Below are positions 18,028 through 25,372 of a stretch of 63,846 bases of DNA, piece after piece (position 1 is the stretch's first letter; the number at the start of each line of letters is the position of its first letter). Under the pieces are notes generated by a model. That model was not told the origin of the DNA. It worked only from the letters and a program-made list of their open reading frames with translations, and did not search any database. The stretch covers positions 1-63,846 of the forward strand of contig NZ_JADEWV010000006.1 of NCBI RefSeq assembly GCF_015207455.1. Reading direction: 5' to 3'. Source of the stretch: Microcoleus sp. LEGE 07076 (GTDB taxonomy: Bacteria; Cyanobacteriota; Cyanobacteriia; Cyanobacteriales; Microcoleaceae). The position numbers and the translations under genes were made by a program.

Positions 18028-18717
18028 ATGAATTTTGATTTAGCCGATATTACTGATATTATAATAAATATGTCTAAATTTAGTATTTTTTGCTGTATTT
18101 TAAGTAATCTAGTTAACTTTTGTATTTTAGCTCAGGTCTCTTTTTCTAAGCCTATAGTTTCTTATCGTACTCTTCGCTATCAAGGAGTAATAGGTCAGAC
18201 CAGCTATTACACTTGTGGCCCTGCCGCTGTAGCAACCCTACTGACTCACTACTACAGTCAACCGACAGCGGAATCTGAGATTTTAGAACTGTCAGAAAAA
18301 GCAATGGCAGGAAGCGGTAAAAGCCCAGAAGAAAAAGGAGTCACCGCTTTAGCATTAAGACAGGCTTTAGCTGATAAAGGGATTCAAGCTAGAGGGATGC
18401 GACTTACCTTAATATCATTAGCCGACTACTTTCGTAAAGGGGGAATGCCTGTTGTTTTGCACGTCACCAAACCTCAAATGCACTATGTTTTAGCAGTGGG
18501 CATTGTAGGGGATTGGGTAATTTTAGCAGATCCATCATGGGGACGGCGTGTTCAACCTCTTGGTGCTTTAGTAAACGAACAAGGTTTTAGCGGTGTAACC
18601 CTTGTACCGATTCCACCTGAAAACTTGATTTCGACTGCAAAAGAACAGCAAAGCGAAACGCTACGTTGGGCAGAATTCCGTTTAGCAAGGCTCAACTCAC
18701 TGAGAAGGAAATTATAA
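18028..18717 (+). CDS. Stand-alone C39-type cysteine peptidase, exported
   Basis: 229-aa protein with the C39 (bacteriocin-processing) peptidase fold but no ABC transporter domains. The catalytic set is visible: oxyanion Gln Q57, nucleophile C63 (YYTCGPAAVA), H152 (QMHYVL) and D168 (LADPSWG). A hydrophobic N-terminal segment (about 17-37) is a signal peptide or anchor, so the enzyme should work in the periplasm. An alternative start at residue 15 (18070) would give a more usual signal peptide. It lies 81 bp behind the peptide precursor and its TAA shares one base with the next ATG, so the two are probably co-translated. C39 enzymes cleave after a double-glycine leader; the upstream gene carries a near match. 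Confidence 0.85.
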   Translation: MNFDLADITDIIINMSKFSIFCCILSNLVNFCILAQVSFSKPIVSYRTLRYQGVIGQTSYYTCGPAAVATLLTHYYSQPTAESEILELSEKAMAGSGKSPEEKGVTALALRQALADKGIQARGMRLTLISLADYFRKGGMPVVLHVTKPQMHYVLAVGIVGDWVILADPSWGRRVQPLGALVNEQGFSGVTLVPIPPENLISTAKEQQSETLRWAEFRLARLNSLRRKL

Positions 18718-19838
18718 TGAAAAGAGTTGTGATTCTGCCGATCGCTTTGCTGATCTGTCAGCCGGCAGTGGCTCAAATTCCCATTGACCCCTTGCGACTA
18801 CCAGACGAAGAAGCGGGAGGCTACATCTACACTTTTGGTGTCAACTACATACCAGACGGACGAGAAGGATTGGATTTCGATCCAGAAGGGAGTCCGTTCA
18901 ATTTTGAGACATTCAACCAATCAATTAACTTTTCTGCTTCAGGAAGCTACAGTTTCAGTCGTAATTTAAGTATTTCAGCTAATGTCAACCCTAATTTGTT
19001 CATTGGCACAGAAAAACGCGATTTTGGCAACCGTACTGAAAAATCAACAGAAACTAACACTGACATTGGCGCTGGTTTGTCCGTAGAATACCGTGCCGAT
19101 CCTGGCTCTACTCTAGACCCTCGTTTTTCAGTCGGTGTTGCTTACCCTTGGACAGTCACGGTTCAAAGTCAAGCTAGTTTAATCAGAGATCCTGTAATTG
19201 TCTTAGGTTCTCTGGGATATTCTCAACCGTTAGACTCTGCTAATAGCAGTCTGAATTTAGGAATAGGAGCGGGGTTTGTAGCAAATGAAAGAGTTAGCTT
19301 TAGCGCTTTTGGTAACTACGCCATACCCATCGGCGAGACTAATTTGCCTGTAACTTCTCTGTCATTCCGCACTGGTTATAATTTGGATGATGAAGGAAAG
19401 CAGGATATCGGGTTACGCACAACTCTTAGCGTCCGGGGTGGAGATACCAGAATAGGAGTTGGCATCGAGTGGGGAGGTCGAGGAAACATTGGTTCCAAAA
19501 GACAAAATAGCACCTCCACAAACAATCCCGAGTCAACGAATAGAAATACACCTAATGTTGTCGATCGCACACCGTCTTCTGTCCCTTCTCAATCAGTCAA
19601 CTTTCCAGCCGCTCAGTCTACAAGTAATATGCCCTCTGCGAACGATTCCAACATTAGCACAAATCCTGTATTAGGAGGGAGTACAAGGGATGCTTTTCAA
19701 CAACTCGATCGACGATTGCAGGAAAAAGATGTTCAGATAGAAGCTTTACAGAACCAAGTTAGACAACTTCAACAGAGTTTAGAACGTTTGCGCTGCCAGC
19801 TTCCTGAAAATCAGGAAAGTTGCCCAAAAGCGCCTTAG
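18717..19838 (+). CDS. Outer-membrane beta-barrel protein with C-terminal coiled coil
   Basis: 373-aa exported protein. The signal peptide is 1-18/20 (ending AVAQ). Residues about 30-270 alternate polar and hydrophobic residues in strands with Gly/Asn turns, as in outer-membrane barrels (SASGSYSFSRNLSISANVN, LGIGAGFVANERVSFSAFG). A Ser/Asn/Thr-rich linker (about 272-322) and a coiled coil (about 325-357) follow, and two cysteines are near the C-terminus. A soluble tail after the barrel is unusual. The ATG overlaps the peptidase TAA by one base (TAATG) behind an AAGGAA sequence, so an upstream frame reaching 18666 is rejected. As third gene of the cassette it could be the exit pore or surface anchor for the processed peptide. 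Confidence 0.78.
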   Translation: MKRVVILPIALLICQPAVAQIPIDPLRLPDEEAGGYIYTFGVNYIPDGREGLDFDPEGSPFNFETFNQSINFSASGSYSFSRNLSISANVNPNLFIGTEKRDFGNRTEKSTETNTDIGAGLSVEYRADPGSTLDPRFSVGVAYPWTVTVQSQASLIRDPVIVLGSLGYSQPLDSANSSLNLGIGAGFVANERVSFSAFGNYAIPIGETNLPVTSLSFRTGYNLDDEGKQDIGLRTTLSVRGGDTRIGVGIEWGGRGNIGSKRQNSTSTNNPESTNRNTPNVVDRTPSSVPSQSVNFPAAQSTSNMPSANDSNISTNPVLGGSTRDAFQQLDRRLQEKDVQIEALQNQVRQLQQSLERLRCQLPENQESCPKAP

Positions 19839-19963
19839 CCATACTAATAAGCATACTTTTTCGATCCGATAATGCTCTCAATATTCTAGTTTTTAATAAA
19901 AAGCGATCGCCCTTCATTTCCCAAATTTTTGAAAAGTGCGATCGCCCTTTCTAGATCAATTAT

Positions 19964-20236
19964 TTAAACTAACTCAGACACTCTCAGCCGCCCTTCTACG
20001 GGTTCATACTCATCCTCTAAAAGCCAATACTGCGCTTCATCATAACTCTGACTAGAAAACACAACTTTATAACCCTCAGCCGGATCGTAAATCCGACAAT
20101 TCCCCTCAGCATCACTTAGTAACAAAAGCAGATAAGGCGGTGAAAGATTTGGATCGATCCATACCTCTGTAAACTCCCAGTTATTCTTCACTACGTCGGG
20201 TTCGAGGCGTAACGTGGTATCGGTTTTCTGCATCAA
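19964..20236 (-). CDS. Small acidic protein, second of an overlapping pair
   Basis: 90-aa acidic protein of unknown function with predicted beta-rich content (WIDPNLSPPYLLLLLSD, then RIYDPAEGYKVVF). The start may be at Met2 (20233). It overlaps the end of the upstream gene by 56 bp in another frame, so the pair is probably translated together. Size, acidity and pairing resemble immunity or antitoxin partners, but I recognise no family and that reading is an inference. It is convergent with the exported-peptide cassette. Confidence 0.6.
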   Translation of the reverse strand: MMQKTDTTLRLEPDVVKNNWEFTEVWIDPNLSPPYLLLLLSDAEGNCRIYDPAEGYKVVFSSQSYDEAQYWLLEDEYEPVEGRLRVSELV

Positions 20237-20522
20237 CTTTTATCTCTCCGTAATAAAGTAAAAGACGGCTACCATCCGGGTCAACTCTATAACCAATTGA
20301 TTCAATAAAAAACATACCATAACGATCGTAGCCCCGAATCGTACCTGTAAAGTCTCCATCTTCTATTATGGCTTGAGCTACCTGATTCATCGTAGGTTCA
20401 TCGTTAAAAATATGAGCAGCACGTCCTTTATTAAGTAATCTTTTCATTTGTGGCGTGTCTGGCAATTGTTTAGCAATGTGCCGGCTGTCAAGGGTGATTT
20501 GGCGCTTAATTCCACTCATCAA
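20181..20522 (-). CDS. Small conserved-looking protein of unknown function, first of an overlapping pair
   Basis: 113-aa basic protein. It has an N-terminal helical stretch (KRQITLDSRHIAKQL), the block GRAAHIFND (about 33-41), a central GTIRGYDRYGMFFIE and a C-terminal RYHVTPRTR. Conserved-type His, Arg, Tyr and Lys residues in a small alpha/beta protein recall RNase-like toxin domains of the barnase/EndoU/RelE group, but the match is only by look. It may start at Met2. No export signal is present. It overlaps the following 90-aa gene by 56 bp. Confidence 0.6.
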   Translation of the reverse strand: MMSGIKRQITLDSRHIAKQLPDTPQMKRLLNKGRAAHIFNDEPTMNQVAQAIIEDGDFTGTIRGYDRYGMFFIESIGYRVDPDGSRLLLYYGEIKVDAENRYHVTPRTRRSEE

Positions 20523-20960
20523 TTAATTGAATCGCATACAAGTAAGTAGGTAGGCGCAAATAAACCGTGGTATCTAACAGAATGTAAAACTCTCGTAACC
20601 GCAAGCGAAGTGCTTCGCTTCACTTCGTTTTGCTATCTTCGGACATATATATGTTTTTTTGCACCCATCTACTTAATTGAGTATCATAACTTGGCTGTAC
20701 AATCAAGGGTTTTAGTTTTTATTGTAGGGTGCGTCAGGCTGAATGTGGCGACCACAGACTAAACATTTTTCCCCGCTCCTCAGCCTACGGTTAGTTAGCT
20801 ATTTGGTAAGGTGCGTCGCTCGCTGGATTGTCGCTATTAGTTGAGGGATTGTCGATCGCGATACACCCTACAGCTACAGTAAATATTGGGTAAGGTGCGT
20901 CGCTATTAGTTGAGGGATTGTCGATCGCGACGCACCCTACAACTACGATTAGAAACGATA
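20523..20960. other. Intergenic region with duplicated GGTGCGTCGC palindromes
   Basis: About 440 bp without a gene. A repeat pair TAAGGTGCGTCGC...GCGACGCACCCTAC lies at 20805-20872 and 20890-20940, sharing the inner sequence CTATTAGTTGAGGGATTGTC. A related half arm is near 20723. The segment 20598-20640 is locally rich in CTTCGC/GAAGTG words. Confidence 0.75.
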
Positions 20961-22148
20961 TCACTTACTTGCTTGCTGTTTCCAATATTTGTAAGCGGCA
21001 TAGGCCAAAGTGACAGCGCCCGTCACGATGGAGGCTTCATCCACCTCAAACTGCGGGTGGTGGAGAGGATAATTCGGTTTGTCAGCAAGTCCCACTCCCA
21101 AGCGAAACATGGTTCCCGGTGCGTGTTCTAGATACATCGAAAAATCTTCCGCGCCGAGGGATGGTTCTGGTAAAATCTGGACGCGCGATCGACCTAAACC
21201 TTCTAAAGCCGCAGTTTCCACTAATTGCGTCAGTTTTGGATCGTTTTGGACTCCCGGTACGCCACGCTTGTAGGTGAGTTCGTACTTGGCGCCGTAAGTC
21301 GCGCAAACGCTGGAGACAATTTGTTCGATCCAAGCCGGCAGTTTTTCGTGGGTTTCTGGATGCAGCGATCGCACTGTGCCCAATAATTTTACTCGATCGG
21401 CAATCACGTTCGGCGCGCGTCCGCCACTAATTTGCCCGATCGTCAACACCACAGGCCTCAAAGGATTTTGCGTCCGGCTAATCGCCTGCTGCAAAGTAGT
21501 AATAATCTGAGAAGCGATCCAAATTGCGTCGATCGCCTCGTGGGGACGCGCACCGTGACCAGATTCGCCCATCACAATCAATTCTAGGTCATCCGCCGCC
21601 GCCGTCAGGGCCCCGTGGCGAATTCCCACACAACCGCCCGGAATCGTCGGAAAAACGTGCACTCCCAGGATGCCGTCAACATCCTGCATCGCCCCATCTT
21701 TAATCATCCATTGAGCACCTTGGGCAATCTCTTCCGCCGGCTGAAACAAGAAGCGGACATTACCCGGCAATTTTTCCTTTAACTCAGACAATATCATAGC
21801 TGCACCCAAACCCACAGTTGTGTGGATGTCGTGGCCGCAGGCGTGCATCACTCCCTCGTTGCGGGAGGCAAATTCTGAGTTAGTAAGTTCTTGAATCGGC
21901 AAAGCGTCCATATCCGTGCGAATTGCTAGCCACCGGGACTCGCTGCTGTTACCTTTGATCTCGCCGAGGACTCCGGTTTTGCCGATTCCTTCTATGGCGC
22001 GGACTCCGCTGGAAGCGAGCACTCCGGCTACGTAGGCTGCGGTTTGATATTCTTGGCCGCTGAGTTCCGGGTGCGAGTGGATGTGGCGGCGAATTTCGAT
22101 CAAGCGGGGGGCGAGGGTGGCGGCTAGTTCTTGGATGCGGGGAAGCAT
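20961..22148 (-). CDS. M20 family amidohydrolase (amidohydrolase/carboxypeptidase type)
   Basis: 395-aa zinc or manganese amidohydrolase of the M20D type, which removes acyl or amino groups from N-acyl amino acids, hippurate or auxin conjugates. Signature residues are H24 (RHIHSHPELS), the metal ligands C104 and H106 (MHACGHDIH), and the catalytic and ligand pair E139-E140 (FQPAEE). A later H near GHGARPH marks the lid/dimer domain, and the final ligand H is in YPLHHPQF. Length is standard. The substrate cannot be told from sequence. It is divergent from the next gene, 230 bp away. Confidence 0.9.
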   Translation of the reverse strand: MLPRIQELAATLAPRLIEIRRHIHSHPELSGQEYQTAAYVAGVLASSGVRAIEGIGKTGVLGEIKGNSSESRWLAIRTDMDALPIQELTNSEFASRNEGVMHACGHDIHTTVGLGAAMILSELKEKLPGNVRFLFQPAEEIAQGAQWMIKDGAMQDVDGILGVHVFPTIPGGCVGIRHGALTAAADDLELIVMGESGHGARPHEAIDAIWIASQIITTLQQAISRTQNPLRPVVLTIGQISGGRAPNVIADRVKLLGTVRSLHPETHEKLPAWIEQIVSSVCATYGAKYELTYKRGVPGVQNDPKLTQLVETAALEGLGRSRVQILPEPSLGAEDFSMYLEHAPGTMFRLGVGLADKPNYPLHHPQFEVDEASIVTGAVTLAYAAYKYWKQQASK

Positions 22149-22381
22149 GAATTTTGTTGGGGAGAGCTTTGATTAACTAGGTTAACGCAAATGCTTGGGT
22201 GTGACACTGAGATTTTTTTTTGATTAACCGCAGAGGGCGCAGAGAGCGCAGAGAGAAGATGGCAAAGAGATTTGGCTGGGGATGCGGAATAGGAGTTGAT
22301 ATTTTAGGCTTTAATGTTGTGTTTTGGTTGACATTTTTTTTGTGATATCATCAAGCAGTATTTTTTTTACAATTATTTTTT

Positions 22382-23848
22382 ATGATTAGTTTTGGTTTGT
22401 GGAATGTGATTATTCTGATGGCAGTTGCTTTTGTTCTCAATCGTAGTTTGCGGTGGAACTGCGATCCAATCCTTCGGCAAAATTATTTGTTTTTAAAACA
22501 TCCTTTGCTACCAAGGTTTATTCGGTTCTTGGATCGACCCATCGTTAATTTTTTTTTGCAAGCATTTCTTGTATTAGTTGTAACCAGATTTATCTGTTAT
22601 ACGGGTTGGTTAGTTTACGATCTAACTAATCGACCAGAGCCTCCTTATTGGGATTTTAAGTGGTTTTTTGTAGCGAGTAAATTAGCTCACCAGCATTTAA
22701 GTCCGTTTAATGTCGAGGTATTTAATAAGGGTTTCTGTAGTCTCACCAAGGTGTGCGGGTTTATTCCATCTTTTGTTTATCCACCTAATATCATTCCTCT
22801 GATCTGGTTTCTAGGTTATTTTCCGATGAAGACTGCATTCACAATCTGGATTGTGCTGCATCTTATCGCTACAGGTTTTGTTTTATGGGGAGCGAATATC
22901 CTGTTGGATTCCCAGTCACAAGCTTTGAGGACTATTTGCACTATATCAGTGGCGTTTATCTACGGTTTTGTCTTCGACCTGCAAGTTGGCAATGTGGCAA
23001 CTTTTATTGCTGTTCTGCTGTTGTGGATGTTTATCTTAGCTCGAAATAATCGAAACTTTCCCGCAGGAGTTTTATTGGGAATTGCTCTTTTTAAACCAAC
23101 TTTAGTTGTGTTATTTATTCCTTATTTTATCATCAAAAAGCGGTTTGATCTAATCTTTGTATCAATAATTACCGGAATCTTCCTAGCACTGTTCGGTTTG
23201 GTAATATCCGGTAATTCCTTAACAGGGTTTCTACAGGATGCTATTCGTGGATTTCCACTGTGGCTCAACGATCCATCAAATAATCCTTATATTTCGATGA
23301 GTCGCATCGATTTAAGGGTTGTGGGGCCCAGATTTTTCCCCGATAGTCCATTTCTAGCTAACCTATTTTCGGATTTAATTATTCTAGTATTAGTTGGTTT
23401 AGTGAGTTGGTATTTTTACCGAAAACAATCTCGCACTGCTTGGTCAAAAAATATTTATTTAGCCGAAATGGTATTAGTTTCATGTTTGAGTATTGCGATT
23501 AACTATTCTCAGCCAACGAGTTCGGTGATGTTAGCGCCGGCGGTGGTTTTTTTGCTGAACGATTTATGTTTTCAGATTAAACATTGTGCTTTTTCTCGGC
23601 AAAGAATGTCTGTTTGGTTATTAGGAGTTGGCTGTCTCCTGGTGCAAACCGCAGTGATTCATGCTGGGTTGTTGGTGTTTCTGGGAAAGCGCTGGAACTG
23701 GAAAGAGGGAGAATTGCCTTATTTGTTGAAAGTAACTGTTTTTTCATTGCCGAGTTATGCGGTTTTAGGGATTACTTTAAGTGTTTTGATTTTAGCTATG
23801 ACATCTGTTGGTCAAAAACAGGTTGCTGAATTTGACCGATCGCCCTGA
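22382..23848 (+). CDS. Polytopic GT87-like (DUF2029) glycosyltransferase
   Basis: 488-aa membrane protein with about eleven hydrophobic segments. The first large extracytoplasmic loop has the acidic WDFKWFF motif (about residues 88-94) expected to bind metal and lipid-sugar phosphate in GT-C enzymes, and the FVYPPN motif follows (about 130-135). GT87 members transfer mannose or arabinose from polyprenyl-phosphate sugars. It is monocistronic, and the last codons overlap a GATCGCC word before the XRE gene. Substrate and product are unknown. Confidence 0.8.
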   Translation: MISFGLWNVIILMAVAFVLNRSLRWNCDPILRQNYLFLKHPLLPRFIRFLDRPIVNFFLQAFLVLVVTRFICYTGWLVYDLTNRPEPPYWDFKWFFVASKLAHQHLSPFNVEVFNKGFCSLTKVCGFIPSFVYPPNIIPLIWFLGYFPMKTAFTIWIVLHLIATGFVLWGANILLDSQSQALRTICTISVAFIYGFVFDLQVGNVATFIAVLLLWMFILARNNRNFPAGVLLGIALFKPTLVVLFIPYFIIKKRFDLIFVSIITGIFLALFGLVISGNSLTGFLQDAIRGFPLWLNDPSNNPYISMSRIDLRVVGPRFFPDSPFLANLFSDLIILVLVGLVSWYFYRKQSRTAWSKNIYLAEMVLVSCLSIAINYSQPTSSVMLAPAVVFLLNDLCFQIKHCAFSRQRMSVWLLGVGCLLVQTAVIHAGLLVFLGKRWNWKEGELPYLLKVTVFSLPSYAVLGITLSVLILAMTSVGQKQVAEFDRSP

Positions 23849-23868
23849 AGCACGAATTAGACACCATG

Positions 23869-24093
23869 TCATTTTTCGCGATCGGGCTCGTCCTCCTCAT
23901 ACACCATTAAATCCCCCGGCTGACAATTCAGTGCTCTGCACAAAGCGCTGAGAGTTGTTTCGTCAATTCGGGTGAGTCGGCGACGGGTTTTGATTTTAGA
24001 CACAGAAGTGGGGTGCATCCCAATTAAAACAGCCAATTCTTTATTGCTGATATTGCGATCGGCCATGACAACTGCCAATTTCCAACGGATCAC
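23869..24093 (-). CDS. XRE (Cro/C1) family transcriptional regulator
   Basis: 74-aa protein made almost only of a Cro/C1 helix-turn-helix (NKELAVLIGMHPTSVSKIK, residues about 17-35) with a short acidic tail (YEEDEPDREK). Small regulators of this type often repress their own promoter. A palindrome and a strong promoter lie 75-135 bp upstream on the other strand (24170-24228), making them candidate targets. It sits at the edge of a defence island. Confidence 0.85.
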   Translation of the reverse strand: MIRWKLAVVMADRNISNKELAVLIGMHPTSVSKIKTRRRLTRIDETTLSALCRALNCQPGDLMVYEEDEPDREK

Positions 24094-24169
24094 TGGTGAT
24101 GCTCAACTGCTACTCATAACTTTGCAAGCAGATGTTACCATTCTGCAACCTTGACTCTTGTTTAGATTG

Positions 24170-24199
24170 TCGCTACGACCATTTATTTTGTCGTAACGA
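24170..24199. promoter_or_regulatory. Inverted repeat, putative XRE operator
   Basis: TCGCTACGAC (24170-24179) and GTCGTAACGA (24190-24199) pair at 9 of 10 positions across a 10-base spacer, so half-site centres are about 20 bp, or two helical turns, apart. The repeat lies between the divergent XRE and 77-aa genes and directly touches the -35 box at 24200. Confidence 0.55.
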
Positions 24200-24228
24200 T
24201 TGACAGAGGGTTGGGAATAAACTACACT
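24200..24228 (+). promoter_or_regulatory. Consensus-like sigma-70 promoter
   Basis: TTGACA (24200-24205), 17 bp spacer, TACACT (24223-24228). It points at the 77-aa gene starting at 24317. The leader between them contains a CGATCGCCC/GGGCGATCG hairpin (24250-24258 and 24278-24286). Confidence 0.6.
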
Positions 24229-24316
24229 GAGGATGTACAAACCCAAAAACGATCGCCCCCTGGCCTAGAAAACTTGAGGGCGATCGCAAATCCACTACTT
24301 CTGTAGTTGAAACCCT

Positions 24317-24550
24317 ATGATATCACAGCCAAAATCTGTTCCCGAGCTGCTTCGGGAAGAAATTCCCGACGTACCTCAAGGGAAACAACCGATTCGTTTG
24401 CTCATTTGCGGCGTTCCTAAAGCGGTAGACAGCATCGTTAATCTGCTGCACGTTTTGGGTTTTGCACAAGTTGGTGAATGGAGCCCGCCTCTACCGTCGC
24501 CTCTAGCGGGTGAGGTAATTCGGATTTTAACCCGTTACTGGAAAGAGTAG
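24317..24550 (+). CDS. Small protein of unknown function
   Basis: 77-aa protein without a signal peptide. The middle (residues about 25-50) is an alpha/beta-looking segment with ICGVPKAVDSIVNLLHVLGF, and the C-terminus ends ILTRYWKE. The tidy composition, a good promoter 90 bp upstream and the in-frame ATG support a real gene. I recall similar short cyanobacterial proteins but know no function. Confidence 0.65.
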   Translation: MISQPKSVPELLREEIPDVPQGKQPIRLLICGVPKAVDSIVNLLHVLGFAQVGEWSPPLPSPLAGEVIRILTRYWKE

Positions 24551-24853
24551 TTTTTGAGGGCGATCGGATTTTTGTGTGAAGTGCGATCGTCCAAGATATT
24601 CAAACCGCACTGCCATTAATTAAATTGCAGTTGCCTTTTTGGATGTAGTCACGAGTTGGTAAGGCTATGACTTTTCCATACTCCGGACAGTTTTTGGAAC
24701 GATACTACAAGCCTTACAGGGCAAGATCACAAAAAAGTAGAATTAAATGCAAGTCAGGGGTAGACGTGACATTGATTTAATTATCCACGCTCGCCTCAAA
24801 GTCCTAGGGAATAAGCCATTTGCCCATAGAAAAAGTGTCCGGACTATTGATTT
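24551..24853. other. Intergenic region, nothing recognised
   Basis: About 300 bp between convergent genes. One stretch near 24587-24647 reads in one frame as a protein-like tail (VQDIQTALPLIKLQLPFWM, then a stop), possibly a gene remnant, but nothing upstream continues it. Confidence 0.4.
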
Positions 24854-25372
24854 TTAAGAGTTTGGTAATTGTTTAATCTCGTCCAGTATTTCTTGAAGCG
24901 TAAAGTAAATGTAGTAAAAAACTGGCTTTCCATTTATGTCTATAGTGCCATATCGACGATATGGGCGACCATCACTACTGGTATATTTTATTTTAGGCTC
25001 ATAGCCATCGTATTTTGGGCTAAGATAACCTAAGTTAATAGGAGCGCATTTTTCATCAAAAGTGATTCCCCATTTTATTTTTGCTTCTAACTTTCCATCA
25101 GGCTTTCGCTCCAAATCGTAGAACAGATTTTCATAAAAATACCTCATATCAATTTTTTGAAAGTCCAATTCTGTGATAAGCATTGGATAAGCTAGTGGTT
25201 TCACTTCTTGATCGGGCAACAATATATCAAAAAATTTCTTTGCTTCCCCAGTTATGTAATCCTCAGCAGCTTTTTTTTGTTCTTCATTTTGAAATGAAAT
25301 TAGAGGAACATAAATGCTTTGAAAAAGTAGAGTTTCAGGGCAAATTCCTATAATATTTATTTTCTGATTCAT
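24854..25372 (-). CDS. Third protein of a McrBC-like operon, unknown function
   Basis: 172-aa soluble protein with no recognised domain. It has a Glu/Lys-rich helical part (about 28-50), then beta-rich segments and a Gly/Tyr-rich section (SSDGRPYRRYGTID). Its ATG overlaps the stop of the McrC-like gene by 4 bp (ATGA), so it is translationally coupled and very likely part of the same machine. Accessory specificity or regulatory subunits are plausible, as is a late capture by the operon. AT-rich like the two genes upstream. Confidence 0.65.
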   Translation of the reverse strand: MNQKINIIGICPETLLFQSIYVPLISFQNEEQKKAAEDYITGEAKKFFDILLPDQEVKPLAYPMLITELDFQKIDMRYFYENLFYDLERKPDGKLEAKIKWGITFDEKCAPINLGYLSPKYDGYEPKIKYTSSDGRPYRRYGTIDINGKPVFYYIYFTLQEILDEIKQLPNS

